Below, piece after piece: positions 1 through 8,697 of a stretch of DNA of 64,000 nucleotides (the first letter of the stretch is position 1; every line of letters begins with the position of its first letter). The stretch is from an uncultured Clostridia bacterium (GTDB taxonomy: Bacteria; Bacillota; Clostridia; Oscillospirales; Oscillospiraceae): contig CAMWFH010000002.1 in NCBI GenBank assembly GCA_947173485.1, positions 62,001 through 126,000 on the forward strand. The letters are read 5' to 3'. The notes beneath the pieces were generated by a model. The model saw only the letters and a list, made by a program, of their open reading frames with translations. It was not told the origin of the DNA and ran no database searches. The position numbers and the translations under genes are program-made.

Positions 1-1239
1 CGGGAGGAGCATGAAAAGGTCTCGGCCCAGTTCGACGCATGGAAGGGGAAGCATCTCAAGCTGGATATGTCCCGGGGCAAGCCGGGGAAGGAGCAGCTGG
101 ACCTGGTGTCCGATATCCTGACGGTGCTGACGGACCCGGCCCAGTGCGCCGTGGACGGCATGGACGCCCGGAACTACGGCGAGCTGGGGGGCCTGCCCTG
201 CGCCAAGCGCTACTTCGCCGAAGTGCTGGGCGTCAAGCCGGAGGAGTGCTTCATCGGCGGCAGCGCCAGCCTGACGCTGATGTATGACGTGATCGCCAAG
301 GCCTTCACCCATGGCCTGCGCCACAGCGAGAAGCCCTGGTGCAAGCTGGACAAGGTGAAGTTCCTCTGCCCCGCCCCGGGGTACGACCGCCACTTCAAGA
401 TCACCGAGAGCTTCGGCGTGGAGATGATCACCATCCCCATGACGGAGACCGGGCCGGATATGGACCTGGTGGAGGAGCAGGTGAAGGACCCCGCCGTGAA
501 GGGGATCTGGTGCGTGCCCAAATACTCCAACCCGGAGGGCATCGTCTACAGCGATGAGACCGTGGACCGCATCGCCCGCCTGAAGCCCGCCGCCCCCGAT
601 TTCACCATCATGTGGGACAACGCCTACTGCATCCACGAGTTCGACGGGGACTTCCTCCCTTTCCGGGATATCCTGACCCTGTGCCGGGAGGCGGGGAACG
701 CGGATATGGTGTTCGAGTTCGCCTCCACCTCCAAGGTGACCTTCCCCGGCGCGGGCATCTCCGTCATGGCCTCCAGCGTGGAGAACATCCAGTACATGTC
801 CAAGCTGATGGGCATCCAGATGATCAGCTACGACAAAGTGAACCAGCTGCGCCATGTGCTGTACCTCAAGGACAAGGACCATACCCTGGCGCTGATGAAG
901 AAGCACGCGGCGGTGCTGAAGCCCAAGTTCGACGCAGTGGTCACGGCCCTGGAGACGGAGATCGCCCCCCTGGGCATCGCCAAGTTCCGCCGGCCCAAGG
1001 GCGGCTACTTCGTCAGCGTGGACACCCTGCCGGGGCTGGCCAAGCGGACCTTGGCCCTGTGCAAGGAGGCCGGCGTGGTGATGACCGGGGCCGGGGCTAC
1101 CTTCCCCTACGGGGTGGACCCCCAGGACAGCAACATCCGCATCGCCCCCAGCCTGCCGCCGGTGGCGGAGCTGGAGGACGCCATCCAGGTGTTCTGCACC
1201 TGCCTGAAGCTGGCGGCTCTGGAGAGCATGGAGAAGTGA
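1..1239 (+). CDS. PLP-dependent aminotransferase, class I/II (5' end outside window)
   Basis: The reading frame is open from base 1 and codes for LKLDMSRGKP before the first in-window ATG (67), so that ATG is internal and the gene starts before the window. At least 412 residues are visible. Fold-type I aminotransferase features are present: a WDNAYCIHEF segment with the PLP-ring Asp/Tyr region, and STSKVTFPGAG carrying the Schiff-base lysine. The SRGKP start and overall pattern resemble the aspartate/alanine-type family near Pfam PF12897 (family knowledge). The likely reaction is amino transfer between an amino acid and a 2-oxoacid in the cytoplasm; the exact substrate cannot be read. The next gene begins 33 bases downstream, so the two may be cotranscribed. 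Confidence 0.85.
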   Translation, partial: REEHEKVSAQFDAWKGKHLKLDMSRGKPGKEQLDLVSDILTVLTDPAQCAVDGMDARNYGELGGLPCAKRYFAEVLGVKPEECFIGGSASLTLMYDVIAKAFTHGLRHSEKPWCKLDKVKFLCPAPGYDRHFKITESFGVEMITIPMTETGPDMDLVEEQVKDPAVKGIWCVPKYSNPEGIVYSDETVDRIARLKPAAPDFTIMWDNAYCIHEFDGDFLPFRDILTLCREAGNADMVFEFASTSKVTFPGAGISVMASSVENIQYMSKLMGIQMISYDKVNQLRHVLYLKDKDHTLALMKKHAAVLKPKFDAVVTALETEIAPLGIAKFRRPKGGYFVSVDTLPGLAKRTLALCKEAGVVMTGAGATFPYGVDPQDSNIRIAPSLPPVAELEDAIQVFCTCLKLAALESMEK

Positions 1240-1272
1240 GCGGGACAAAATAACAGAGAAGGAGCGGTCTTT

Positions 1273-1887
1273 TTGAAGGTACTGTTGATCAACGGGAGCC
1301 CCCATCCCAAGGGGTGTACTTATACGGCCCTGGCGGAGGTGGAGAAGAGCCTCCGGGCCGCCGGCATCGAGACGGAGTGGGCCCAGCTGGGGACGAAGCC
1401 GGTGCGGGGCTGCATCGCCTGCGGCGGCTGCCGGGGGAAGGGGAAGTGCGTCTTTGACGACGACGGCTGCAACGCCCTGGCGGCCCAGATCCAGGGGGCG
1501 GACGGCATCGTGATCGGCTCGCCGGTGTACTATGCCGGCCCCAATGGGGCCCTGTGCGCCCTCCTTGACCGGGTGTTCTACTCCAGCGGCGGCAGGTTCG
1601 ACGGCAAGCTGGGGGCGGCGGCGGTGAGCTGCCGCCGGGGAGGCGCGTCGGCGGCCTTCGACCGGCTGAACAAGTATTTCACCATCTCCAATATGCCAGT
1701 GGTCCCCAGCCAGTATTGGAACTCTATCCATGGCAATGCCCCGGAGCAGGCGGCGCAGGACTTGGAGGGCCTCCAGATCATGCGGACCCTGGGGAGCAAC
1801 ATGGCCTGGCTGCTCCAGCAGCGGGCGGCCGGGGGCCTGCCGGTACCGGAGCGGGAGGCCAGAGCGACCACCAGCTTCATCCGGTAA
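1273..1887 (+). CDS. flavodoxin-fold NAD(P)H-dependent FMN reductase / iron-sulfur flavoprotein-like
   Basis: A 204-residue protein opening with VLLINGSPHPKG, the phosphate-binding loop of NADPH-dependent FMN reductases and iron-sulfur flavoproteins. A cysteine cluster CIACGGCRGKGKC near residues 49-61 is typical of the subgroup that may hold an Fe-S cluster or reactive thiols. GSPVYYAGPNG is the second FMN-binding loop. It starts with TTG at 1273 behind a GAGAAGGAG ribosome binding site; no ATG in frame fits better. It probably transfers electrons through FMN to an unknown acceptor. It is followed at once by a strong terminator (1909-1946), so it closes the transcription unit that includes the upstream aminotransferase. 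Confidence 0.8.
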   Translation: MKVLLINGSPHPKGCTYTALAEVEKSLRAAGIETEWAQLGTKPVRGCIACGGCRGKGKCVFDDDGCNALAAQIQGADGIVIGSPVYYAGPNGALCALLDRVFYSSGGRFDGKLGAAAVSCRRGGASAAFDRLNKYFTISNMPVVPSQYWNSIHGNAPEQAAQDLEGLQIMRTLGSNMAWLLQQRAAGGLPVPEREARATTSFIR

Positions 1888-1908
1888 AGGCATACAGGAT
1901 ACGATAGA

Positions 1909-1946
1909 GGCGGCGGGAGCCTATCAAAAAGCTCCCGCCGCCTTTT
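1909..1946 (+). terminator. rho-independent terminator
   Basis: Twelve-base perfect stem GGCGGCGGGAGC / GCTCCCGCCGCC around a 10-base loop, followed by TTTT. It ends the upstream plus-strand unit and faces the 3' end of the minus-strand DUF4132 gene. Confidence 0.85.
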
Positions 1947-1962
1947 CATGCGGACATATCCA

Positions 1963-4900
1963 CTACCTTTTGGCCCGCCAGCTCGGGTCTGTCTCCGTGC
2001 TGGCGGCAGTGGCCTTCTCCAGCTGATAGACCGTCTCGCTGTAGAGCCGGAGGGGCAGCTGCCCCAGGGGGATCAGGTTCTTCGAGTACCCCTGCTCCCG
2101 GTCGCCGGCGTGGTAGAACACCACGTCATAGACCGTCACCTCATCCTCGTCCTCGCCGATAGACCCGCCGGCGTAGGCCCCGGAGAAGTTCAGCTGGACG
2201 CCGATGGGTCCGTCCTCCCGGAAGAACTCATAGAAGAAGCCCGCGTCCTGGGGGGTGCCCCGGAACCAGCCGGCCCCCAGCATCTTGCCAGAGAGGGAGA
2301 GGGAGTTGATGAGCTTGCCGCCGAAGCGCTCCAGGCTGGTCTGGCCCTCCGTGCCGGCCTCGGGGCGGTACACCGTGCGGCTGAGCTGGGGGAAGGGCTG
2401 GGTGATCTCATAGTCGCTGAGCTGGGTGCGCCAGGCCTCCAGCTGCTCCTCGTCCAGCTCCAGGGGGTGGAGCAGGCCCACCTTGGCATCGTTGGCCAGG
2501 GTGTACTCGTCCTCGTCCACCGTGTTGAAGCTGCCGTCCTCCAGGTAGCGGAAGGAGGCGGTCAAGCTGCCCTCGCCGTCATAGACGCCCCAGATGAGCC
2601 CCATGGCGAAGGGACGCATCACCGGCTTGCGGACGAACAGGGCCTGCCAGCCCTCCCCGGTCCAGGTCCGCCCGGAGGAGAGGGCCTGTTCCAGACGGAG
2701 GGTCTGGGCGGTGACGGTGGCCTTGATCTGCTTTTTCAGGGACTTGAACTGGGCGGAGGCCTCCGCCGCCAGGGCCTCGTCGTCCTGCTTGCCGGGGGCG
2801 GGGAGGCTCTTGAGGCGCTTTCCGTCCTGGTTGGTGACCTCCAGGGTCAGGGCCGGGGAGAGGGTGACGGTGAAGCGCCGGGGGCCGTAGTCGAACACCC
2901 GCTGGCTCCGCTCGTCCAGCCCCAGGTCGGGGACGATGCGGTCCGCCAGCTCCTCGGGGGTGAGGCCCAGCTCCTGGGCGGCAAAGGCCAGCGCCTTCAC
3001 CGCCGCCGCCTTCACCTGCTTGAACTTGAACTTCCGGGAGATGCTGTCCACCAGCAGCAGCCCCTCCGGCGCGGGGCTGAGGGCCAGGGCGTTCACCGCG
3101 TCGCAGGCGATGGCCCCCCGGCCCTCCTGGGGCCACTGGGTGATCTGCCGCTTCAAGGTGTCCACCATGCCCGGCCCGCCGAAGAGGGAAGCGAAGGTCA
3201 GCACCCACTTCTGCTTGGAGGGGGCGCTCTGGCCGATCCAGATGTCATAGACCGCCTGGGCGTAGACCGCCAGCTCCCCCGCGTCCAGGGGGGCGGCCAG
3301 GGCCTTGGCGGTGGGGACGCCGCCGGGCTGGGTACAGCTGACCAGCACCGCCGCTAGGCGGTCCTCGTCGGACAGCGCGCCGGTGCGGCTGACCAGCTGC
3401 TGCGTGGCGTCCAGCACCCACTGGACCTTCCGCTTCTTGCCGCCCTTCAGGGTCTCCTTCACCAGGTCCCCGCTGCCGCCGCCGGCGGCGTTGGCGGCGA
3501 TCTCCTCCGGCTCCATCCCCAGCAGGGCGCGGATGGCGTTAGCCAGCTTGGCGCTCTTCTCCTTGGCCAGGGCCGCCTCCAGCTGGGACCGGCGCTCCAG
3601 CTTCTGGTCCCGCTTGGACAGGATCTCCACCGCCGCCTCCCGCTGGGCGGACTTCTTGCTCTCCAGCAGCCGGCAGGCCAGCTCCACGGCGTTGGGCTGA
3701 TGGGTCAGATACTGGACCGCCAGGGCCCGCACCACCTTGGAGCCGTCGGCGGTCAGGGCGCAGAGGGCCTCGGTCTCCTTGTGGGCGGCCAGGGCCCGCG
3801 TTGCCACAGCACGGGCGAAGGCGCTGCCCTTCTGGGCCTCGGGGATGTAGTCCTTATGGAGGGCCAGCCAGGTCCCGGCGTCCTTTTGCAGGGTCTCCTT
3901 CTCCTGGTCGCTGTAGGTGGCGTCATGGACCATCTCCGCGAGGGACAGGCTCTCGGCGGGGGACAGGCCCTCCTGGATCAGGCCGTCCAAGATGATGCCC
4001 ACCTTCTCTTTCAGGGGACTGACCTGCCCCTTGCAGACAGCACTCCAAGCGCCGGCGAGACGGAAGCCGTAGCCGGTGACGGCGATGGCGATCAGGCTGC
4101 GGAGGGCGAAGGGGTCCGCGCCGTACTGCCGGCAGTAGCTCTCCACGCCGTTGGTGTCGTGCCAGCCCGTGCTGCCGTTGGAGCCGATGGAGAAGCGGGA
4201 GCGGATCTCCTCCAGGCCGTTTCCGCTGAAGATAAAGCGGCGGAGCAGACTGGCGTCCCGGGCATCGCAGGTGGAGAGCATCTGCTCGGCGGCCTTGTTC
4301 TGGAGGTTGGCCTTATTGGACCGCCGGAAGTTCTCCAGCAACTCCGGGGCCGCGGCCTCGGCCACCGCCGACAGCGCCTCGCTGACCCGGTAGTCCGCCT
4401 GTTGCAGGGCCTTTTTGAAGACCTCGGGGTACTCCTGGGCCATCCGGTAGAGCAGGTCACGGCTGTCCAGCAGGTTCCCCAGGGCGATGGAGACATCCAT
4501 CCGCTCCGTGAGCCAGGGCATTTTGTCAAAGAGGCCGTTCAGGTCCGTCTGGGCCAGGGCCTTGTTGAGGACCCTGCCGGGGGCCAGGTTGGCGGTGAGG
4601 ACGAAGGCGGGCTTCAGGGCCGGGGCGATGTCCAGCACGGTGAAGCAGGCCGCGCCGGCGTGGGAGGTGTCGATCCAACTGTAGTTGTTGCTGGCGCGGA
4701 TCTTATTGGGAGAAACGGGGAGGGGCCCGTCCACCCCGGCCCGGACGTACTGCTCCAGCTGGCTGATATAGCTGGCCCGTGTCTGGGCCCTGGCGGTGGC
4801 GTTGAGCATGGAAAGCACGCCCTCCTGGACGGCGCGGACCATCTGCTCCTCCGCCTGCTGGGTCTTGGCGATGTAGGCGCAGGCCAGGAGGACCCGGCCG

Positions 4901-5403
4901 GTGTCGCTCTCGCCGCCCAGCAGGAAGAAGGCGTCCCGGAGGTCCCCGGCCTCGGCCTTCAGCAGGGCCGGCATCACCGTGAAGCCGTTCCAGGCGGCGG
5001 CCAGCAGCACCAGAGCCTGGACGCTGCCGATGCAGCCCCGTGCCTCCTCATAGACATACAGGATGGAGATCTGCCGGTTCATAGAGTAGCCCATCCCCAT
5101 GGCGGGGGCTCGCAGGAGCTTCCCCAAGTTGGCGGGCCCCACCAGGGCGCTGAAGGCCTTGATGCCCCGGGGGCGCTGGTCGGCGTTGAAGAGCGTCTTG
5201 GAGAGCAGATCGACGACAGGGTCGTTCCAGTTGCCGCTCCGGCCCAGCGTGGGCTGGCGCTGGACCTGCTCCAGCAGCTCGGGATACTCCGGGTGGCTCA
5301 TGTCCAGGTAGGGCACCAGCCACTCGATGTTCTCTTGGCTGACGCCGCCGTCGGTCAATGCCTTGGTCAGCTTGTCAGTAGGGGCGCGGTTCAGGTTTCG
5401 CAT
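1963..5403 (-). CDS. DUF4132 domain protein (MolR/YehI-like)
   Basis: Very large protein of 1146 residues with no signal peptide or membrane segment. The C-terminal third (about 870-1130) matches the DUF4132 pattern as I know it: RPFAMGLIWG, then EQLEAWRTQLSDYEITQPFP and SLERFGGKLI. The central part is rich in Ala/Leu helices that read like HEAT/ARM-type repeats. The ATG at 5403 has AAAAAGGAGGAGACCCC just before it. In E. coli the DUF4132 proteins YehI/YehH lie with a MoxR ATPase, a VWA protein and a SWIM protein, the same set encoded here between 6991 and 14164. Function is not established; a scaffold or effector of the MoxR-VWA set is an inference. It is the last gene of the minus-strand run. 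Confidence 0.85.
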   Translation of the reverse strand: MRNLNRAPTDKLTKALTDGGVSQENIEWLVPYLDMSHPEYPELLEQVQRQPTLGRSGNWNDPVVDLLSKTLFNADQRPRGIKAFSALVGPANLGKLLRAPAMGMGYSMNRQISILYVYEEARGCIGSVQALVLLAAAWNGFTVMPALLKAEAGDLRDAFFLLGGESDTGRVLLACAYIAKTQQAEEQMVRAVQEGVLSMLNATARAQTRASYISQLEQYVRAGVDGPLPVSPNKIRASNNYSWIDTSHAGAACFTVLDIAPALKPAFVLTANLAPGRVLNKALAQTDLNGLFDKMPWLTERMDVSIALGNLLDSRDLLYRMAQEYPEVFKKALQQADYRVSEALSAVAEAAAPELLENFRRSNKANLQNKAAEQMLSTCDARDASLLRRFIFSGNGLEEIRSRFSIGSNGSTGWHDTNGVESYCRQYGADPFALRSLIAIAVTGYGFRLAGAWSAVCKGQVSPLKEKVGIILDGLIQEGLSPAESLSLAEMVHDATYSDQEKETLQKDAGTWLALHKDYIPEAQKGSAFARAVATRALAAHKETEALCALTADGSKVVRALAVQYLTHQPNAVELACRLLESKKSAQREAAVEILSKRDQKLERRSQLEAALAKEKSAKLANAIRALLGMEPEEIAANAAGGGSGDLVKETLKGGKKRKVQWVLDATQQLVSRTGALSDEDRLAAVLVSCTQPGGVPTAKALAAPLDAGELAVYAQAVYDIWIGQSAPSKQKWVLTFASLFGGPGMVDTLKRQITQWPQEGRGAIACDAVNALALSPAPEGLLLVDSISRKFKFKQVKAAAVKALAFAAQELGLTPEELADRIVPDLGLDERSQRVFDYGPRRFTVTLSPALTLEVTNQDGKRLKSLPAPGKQDDEALAAEASAQFKSLKKQIKATVTAQTLRLEQALSSGRTWTGEGWQALFVRKPVMRPFAMGLIWGVYDGEGSLTASFRYLEDGSFNTVDEDEYTLANDAKVGLLHPLELDEEQLEAWRTQLSDYEITQPFPQLSRTVYRPEAGTEGQTSLERFGGKLINSLSLSGKMLGAGWFRGTPQDAGFFYEFFREDGPIGVQLNFSGAYAGGSIGEDEDEVTVYDVVFYHAGDREQGYSKNLIPLGQLPLRLYSETVYQLEKATAASTETDPSWRAKR

Positions 5404-5433
5404 GGGGTCTCCTCCTTTTTATCTTATAGTGTC

Positions 5434-6627
5434 CTACGGTCTCACATATGGCGCATAAGCCGCCCTCATCCGCTCCAGGGCCTTCTGGATATAGCGGGTA
5501 GGGCAGGCCAGGTTCCAGCGCTCAAAGCCATCGCCCTGGGCGCCGAACACATGGCCCTCGTCAAAGAACAGCCGGGCCTCCTGGTGGTTGATCCGCTCCA
5601 ACTCCCGGCTGGGGAGCCCCAGGCCCCGCCAGTCCATCCACAGCAGGTAGGTGGCCTCCAGGTCGGTCACCTGGATCTGGGGGAACTCCCGGGCCATGAA
5701 GTCCACCACCAGGGCGCGGTTGGTGTCGATGACCTGGAGAGCCTGCTCCAGCCAGGGGGCGCAGTGCTGATAGGCCGCCTCACAGGCGCAGTAGCCTAAG
5801 ATATTGCACTTGGGATTGGGGTTGGAGCGCTTTAGGCTGGCTAGGTACCGCTCCCGCAGAGCGGGGCTGGGGACGAAGATGTTGGAGGTCTGGAGGCCGG
5901 CCAGGTTGAAGGTCTTGCTGGGCGCGGTGCAGATGATGCAGTTGTTGGCCGCCTCCTCGGACAGGGAGGCGTAGACGGTGTGTTTGTGGCCCGGCATCGT
6001 CAGGTCGAAGTGGATCTCATCGGAGAGGACCAGGACGTCATGCGCCAGGCAGATCGCCGCGATCCGCTCCAGCTCCTCCCGGCGCCACACCCGGCCGGTG
6101 GGATTGTGGGGGCTACACAGGAGCAGCAGCTTGGTGTTCTCACCGGCGGCCTTCCGCTCAAGATCGTCAAAGTCGATCGTATAGCGGCCGCCGCTGTACA
6201 CCAGGGGGCAGTCCACCAGGACTCGGCCGGTGTCACGGACGGCGTGGTACATGGGGTAGTACACCGGCGTCATCAGCAGGACGCCCTCGCCCGGCTGGGT
6301 GAAGAGCTTCACGGCGTGGAAGAAGGCGTCTACGACGCCGTGCTCCGGCAGGATCCATCCGGGCTCAGCGTCCCAGCCGTGGCGAGTCTTCATCCAGCGG
6401 CAGACCGTGTCCAAGTATTCCTCGGTAGGGTTGGCGTAACCCAGGACCGTGTGCGCCGCCATCTCCTGGAGGGCCGCCACGATCTCCGGGGCGGTCTCGA
6501 ACTCCATGTCGGCCACGGAGAAGGGGATGATATCCTCCTCCTCCCGGACGCCGTTGGCCAGAAGCTCCGCCCATTTCTTGGAGCCGGTGTGATGGCGTTT
6601 GCGGATGGTCTCAAAATTATAGTGCAT
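5434..6627 (-). CDS. MalY/PatB-type aminotransferase (putative C-S lyase)
   Basis: PLP-dependent protein of 397 residues. It opens MHYNFETIRKRHHTGSKKW, the usual MalY/PatB start, and has DEIHFDLTMPGHKH (PLP-ring Asp and following His) and APSKTFNLAGLQ with the Schiff-base lysine. This family cleaves cystathionine or cysteine conjugates to a thiol, ammonia and pyruvate, or acts as an aminotransferase. The frame extends upstream to 6675, but ATG 6627 is preferred: AAGGAGAGAGATC precedes it and homologues start there. It lies 19 bases after the 115-residue gene and 30 bases before the DUF4132 gene, all on one strand. It is the one metabolic enzyme in an otherwise regulatory-looking cluster and may be a passenger. 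Confidence 0.85.
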   Translation of the reverse strand: MHYNFETIRKRHHTGSKKWAELLANGVREEEDIIPFSVADMEFETAPEIVAALQEMAAHTVLGYANPTEEYLDTVCRWMKTRHGWDAEPGWILPEHGVVDAFFHAVKLFTQPGEGVLLMTPVYYPMYHAVRDTGRVLVDCPLVYSGGRYTIDFDDLERKAAGENTKLLLLCSPHNPTGRVWRREELERIAAICLAHDVLVLSDEIHFDLTMPGHKHTVYASLSEEAANNCIICTAPSKTFNLAGLQTSNIFVPSPALRERYLASLKRSNPNPKCNILGYCACEAAYQHCAPWLEQALQVIDTNRALVVDFMAREFPQIQVTDLEATYLLWMDWRGLGLPSRELERINHQEARLFFDEGHVFGAQGDGFERWNLACPTRYIQKALERMRAAYAPYVRP

Positions 6628-6646
6628 GATCTCTCTCCTTGTCGCG

Positions 6647-6994
6647 TTATGGGGCCTGGGGCGGCCCCTCTTCATCGTCCGCCTCTCCTATGCCTTGGCG
6701 CAGCTGCTCCCCGGCGGCGTCCAGGGCGTATTTTTGCTGGCATAGGCGGATGTAGCGGACAGCGGGGCCCACTCGGTCCATCAGCTCCATGGAGCTGGTC
6801 TCCCCGCCGTGGCGGCGGCGGGAGAGGGCCTGGGACACCTCCGTCAGGAGCTGCGCCCCGGTGTGGAGGCCGTTGTCCTCAAAGTCCCGGCCCAGGCGGG
6901 CGAGCCGCTCCTCCGTCTCCGGGTGGCAGCTGAGCGCGCCGCTCTGGAGCAGGCCGGCCAGGGCCTCCAGCCCCTCGTCCAGCAGGTCCTTCAT
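6647..6994 (-). CDS. small helical protein coupled to the SWIM gene
   Basis: A charged, helix-rich protein of 115 residues (MKDLLDEGLEALAGLL...) without recognisable catalytic motifs. The start is ATG 6994 rather than the upstream ATG 7009, because GGAGGT lies 7 bases before it and the ATG overlaps the SWIM gene stop in an ATGA junction, indicating translational coupling. Such tight coupling suggests a partner or regulator of the SWIM protein. I recognise no named family. The acidic tail (EADDEEG) is low complexity. Confidence 0.75.
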   Translation of the reverse strand: MKDLLDEGLEALAGLLQSGALSCHPETEERLARLGRDFEDNGLHTGAQLLTEVSQALSRRRHGGETSSMELMDRVGPAVRYIRLCQQKYALDAAGEQLRQGIGEADDEEGPPQAP

Positions 6995-8556
6995 GGGCAG
7001 CACCTCCATTCAGAGTACACCTCCACAGGATAGACCCGCAGGCCCTCCTCTGTCAAGTCCAAAAGGCCCAAAAAGGCGGGGAGGTCGTTGGGCTTCAGGT
7101 CCCGGACCAGCTTTTCCAGGGCCTCGATCAGTTCCCGCTCCTCCTCCCGGTAGGTCACCTCCAGGGGAAGGCACCGGCCCTCCTCGTCCAGCAGGAGCAG
7201 GCGGAAGAGCTGCCGGGTCTGGTCGAAGGGCTGGGGCCGGCAGGCGGCGGGGCGGAGGAGGACCAGCCGGTCCGTCTCCGTCCCCTCCAGCAGATAGGGG
7301 GACACCGCGTCGAACATGGCGGCGAAGTCCTCCCACCACAGATGGGATGGCAGCACCTCCCAGGGCCGGCAGGCTTTTCCACGGGCCGCCTCCCCAGTGG
7401 AGGAGAGGCGGCTCTGGGCGGCCTTGCCGTTATGGAGGGTCAGGGAGAGATCGTAGAGGCTGCCGATCCGTCCCTCCAGGCCCCAGGGGGCGGGGATATA
7501 GCGCAGGCGGGGCTTGTTGTCGTAGATGGTGGGACGGGCGTAGGTATAGGTGTACCACCGGCTCTGGGTGGTCTCCCAGAAGTAGTAGACCGTGCCGGCG
7601 TAGCCGCTATCGGCATGGAAGGCCCGCTCCCCCAGAAGGTGGAGGGTCAGGTCAGGGCAGGGGAGGTAGGTGTCCCGGAAGGTGCCGGCCAGCTCCTGGA
7701 CCTGCTCCGGCGAGGAGGCTTTGGACAGCCGGCAGGCCAGCTGGTAGAGGTCCGCCAGGCGGCCCAGCAGCTCCTCCGTCCGAAAGGCGGCGCTGCGCCG
7801 GAGGGCCCGGTCTAAAAGGGTGGAGAGGATCCGCAGGCCCCGCTCCAGCCGGGGCAGGCCGGCGGTGTGGCACAGGGAGGCCAGCCGGGAGGCGCTGTCC
7901 GGCGCGGTGGGGGCGAGGCGGCTCAGCCCCGCCTCCAGCAGGTCGGCCGCCAGCTCCGCCGTGGCCTGGGCGGCGGCGGAGACCTGCTCCTGGTCCCAGG
8001 CGCTGTCCTCCTTCTGGGCGGTGAGGGCCTCCAGGGTGTGCTTCCCCTTGAGGAGCTGGTAGCAGAGCAGGGCCGCGGCCTTGTGGCGGCACAGGTCCCG
8101 GCTGCGGCAGGTGCATACGCTGTGTTCCAGGGGGATGAGCAGTTTGACCGTGGCCTCCGGCAGCGTCACCTGGACCATGGAGCTCTCCTCCACCGGCGGC
8201 AGGCCGTCCCGCCCCAAGCGGAAGAGCAGGGCATAGAAGGCCTTGTCCCCCATGGCGCGGCGGATCTTGTCGATGGGGACCTCCAGCAGGGGGGAGAGGT
8301 CCACCGCCGGCGGCGGGGCGGCCTCCGGGCCGTCCTGGGCCAGCTGGCCTTGCAGCCATAGGATCGCGGCGGTCCGGTGGCGGCACATCCCCTGGGCGGG
8401 GCAGGTACAGCCGCTGTCCCCTAGGGGGGCGCGGATGGTGCATTGGACATCCCCCAGGGTGACCAGGACGCTCTCCCCCTGGATCTCCGCCGTGGGGGCC
8501 AGTCCCGCCAGGTCCTTTTTCGCCCGGTTGACGGTGCCCTTATTGCTCAGGCCCAC
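6991..8556 (-). CDS. SWIM zinc-finger protein (YehQ-like) with two SWIM motifs
   Basis: At least 521 residues. Two SWIM signatures of form CxCx5CxH are visible: Cys50-Thr-Cys52...Cys58-Arg-His60 and Cys148-Thr-Cys150...Cys156-Arg-His158 (numbered from GTG 8556). SWIM domains bind zinc and are thought to bind DNA or protein (family knowledge). The rest is helical and then mixed alpha/beta with no enzyme motif. The only standard in-frame start is GTG 8556, but the frame stays open upstream and encodes about 20 more family-like residues (DLPAALRAALAQADENY). The good ribosome site at 8626-8634 is placed for a start near 8616, where the in-frame codon is ATC; see findings. It overlaps the next gene by ATGA. 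Confidence 0.85.
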   Translation of the reverse strand: MGLSNKGTVNRAKKDLAGLAPTAEIQGESVLVTLGDVQCTIRAPLGDSGCTCPAQGMCRHRTAAILWLQGQLAQDGPEAAPPPAVDLSPLLEVPIDKIRRAMGDKAFYALLFRLGRDGLPPVEESSMVQVTLPEATVKLLIPLEHSVCTCRSRDLCRHKAAALLCYQLLKGKHTLEALTAQKEDSAWDQEQVSAAAQATAELAADLLEAGLSRLAPTAPDSASRLASLCHTAGLPRLERGLRILSTLLDRALRRSAAFRTEELLGRLADLYQLACRLSKASSPEQVQELAGTFRDTYLPCPDLTLHLLGERAFHADSGYAGTVYYFWETTQSRWYTYTYARPTIYDNKPRLRYIPAPWGLEGRIGSLYDLSLTLHNGKAAQSRLSSTGEAARGKACRPWEVLPSHLWWEDFAAMFDAVSPYLLEGTETDRLVLLRPAACRPQPFDQTRQLFRLLLLDEEGRCLPLEVTYREEERELIEALEKLVRDLKPNDLPAFLGLLDLTEEGLRVYPVEVYSEWRCCP

Positions 8557-8650
8557 CAGATAGTTCTCGTCCGCCTGGGCCAGGGCGGCCCGGAGGGCGG
8601 CAGGCAGATCGTTGATGGCACTTCGCCTCCTTTTGTATGGAAGTGGAAAA

Positions 8651-8679
8651 TTGACATAGGGGAGGATATGCGGTATACT
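8651..8679 (+). promoter_or_regulatory. sigma-A type promoter of the RelA/SpoT-like pair
   Basis: TTGACA (8651-8656), 17-base spacer, TATACT (8674-8679). This is a near-consensus promoter whose expected start site, about 8686, lies just before the CDS at 8698. It makes the upstream in-frame ATG at 8668 unusable. The promoter lies about 20 bases beyond the ribosome site of the divergent SWIM gene, so the two control regions overlap. Confidence 0.8.
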
Positions 8680-8697
8680 GAAAGCAGAGGTGATCCA

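Noticed and set aside
3700..5799. A 699-codon open frame on the plus strand opposite the DUF4132 gene
   Set aside because: GC-rich mirror frame of a real gene; low-complexity Gly/Leu/Val/Gln composition, no motifs, and it runs through the DUF4132 start into the aminotransferase gene.
8668..8697. ATG 8668 as start of the RelA/SpoT-like gene
   Set aside because: It lies between the -35 and -10 boxes of a near-consensus promoter, so it would not be in the transcript.
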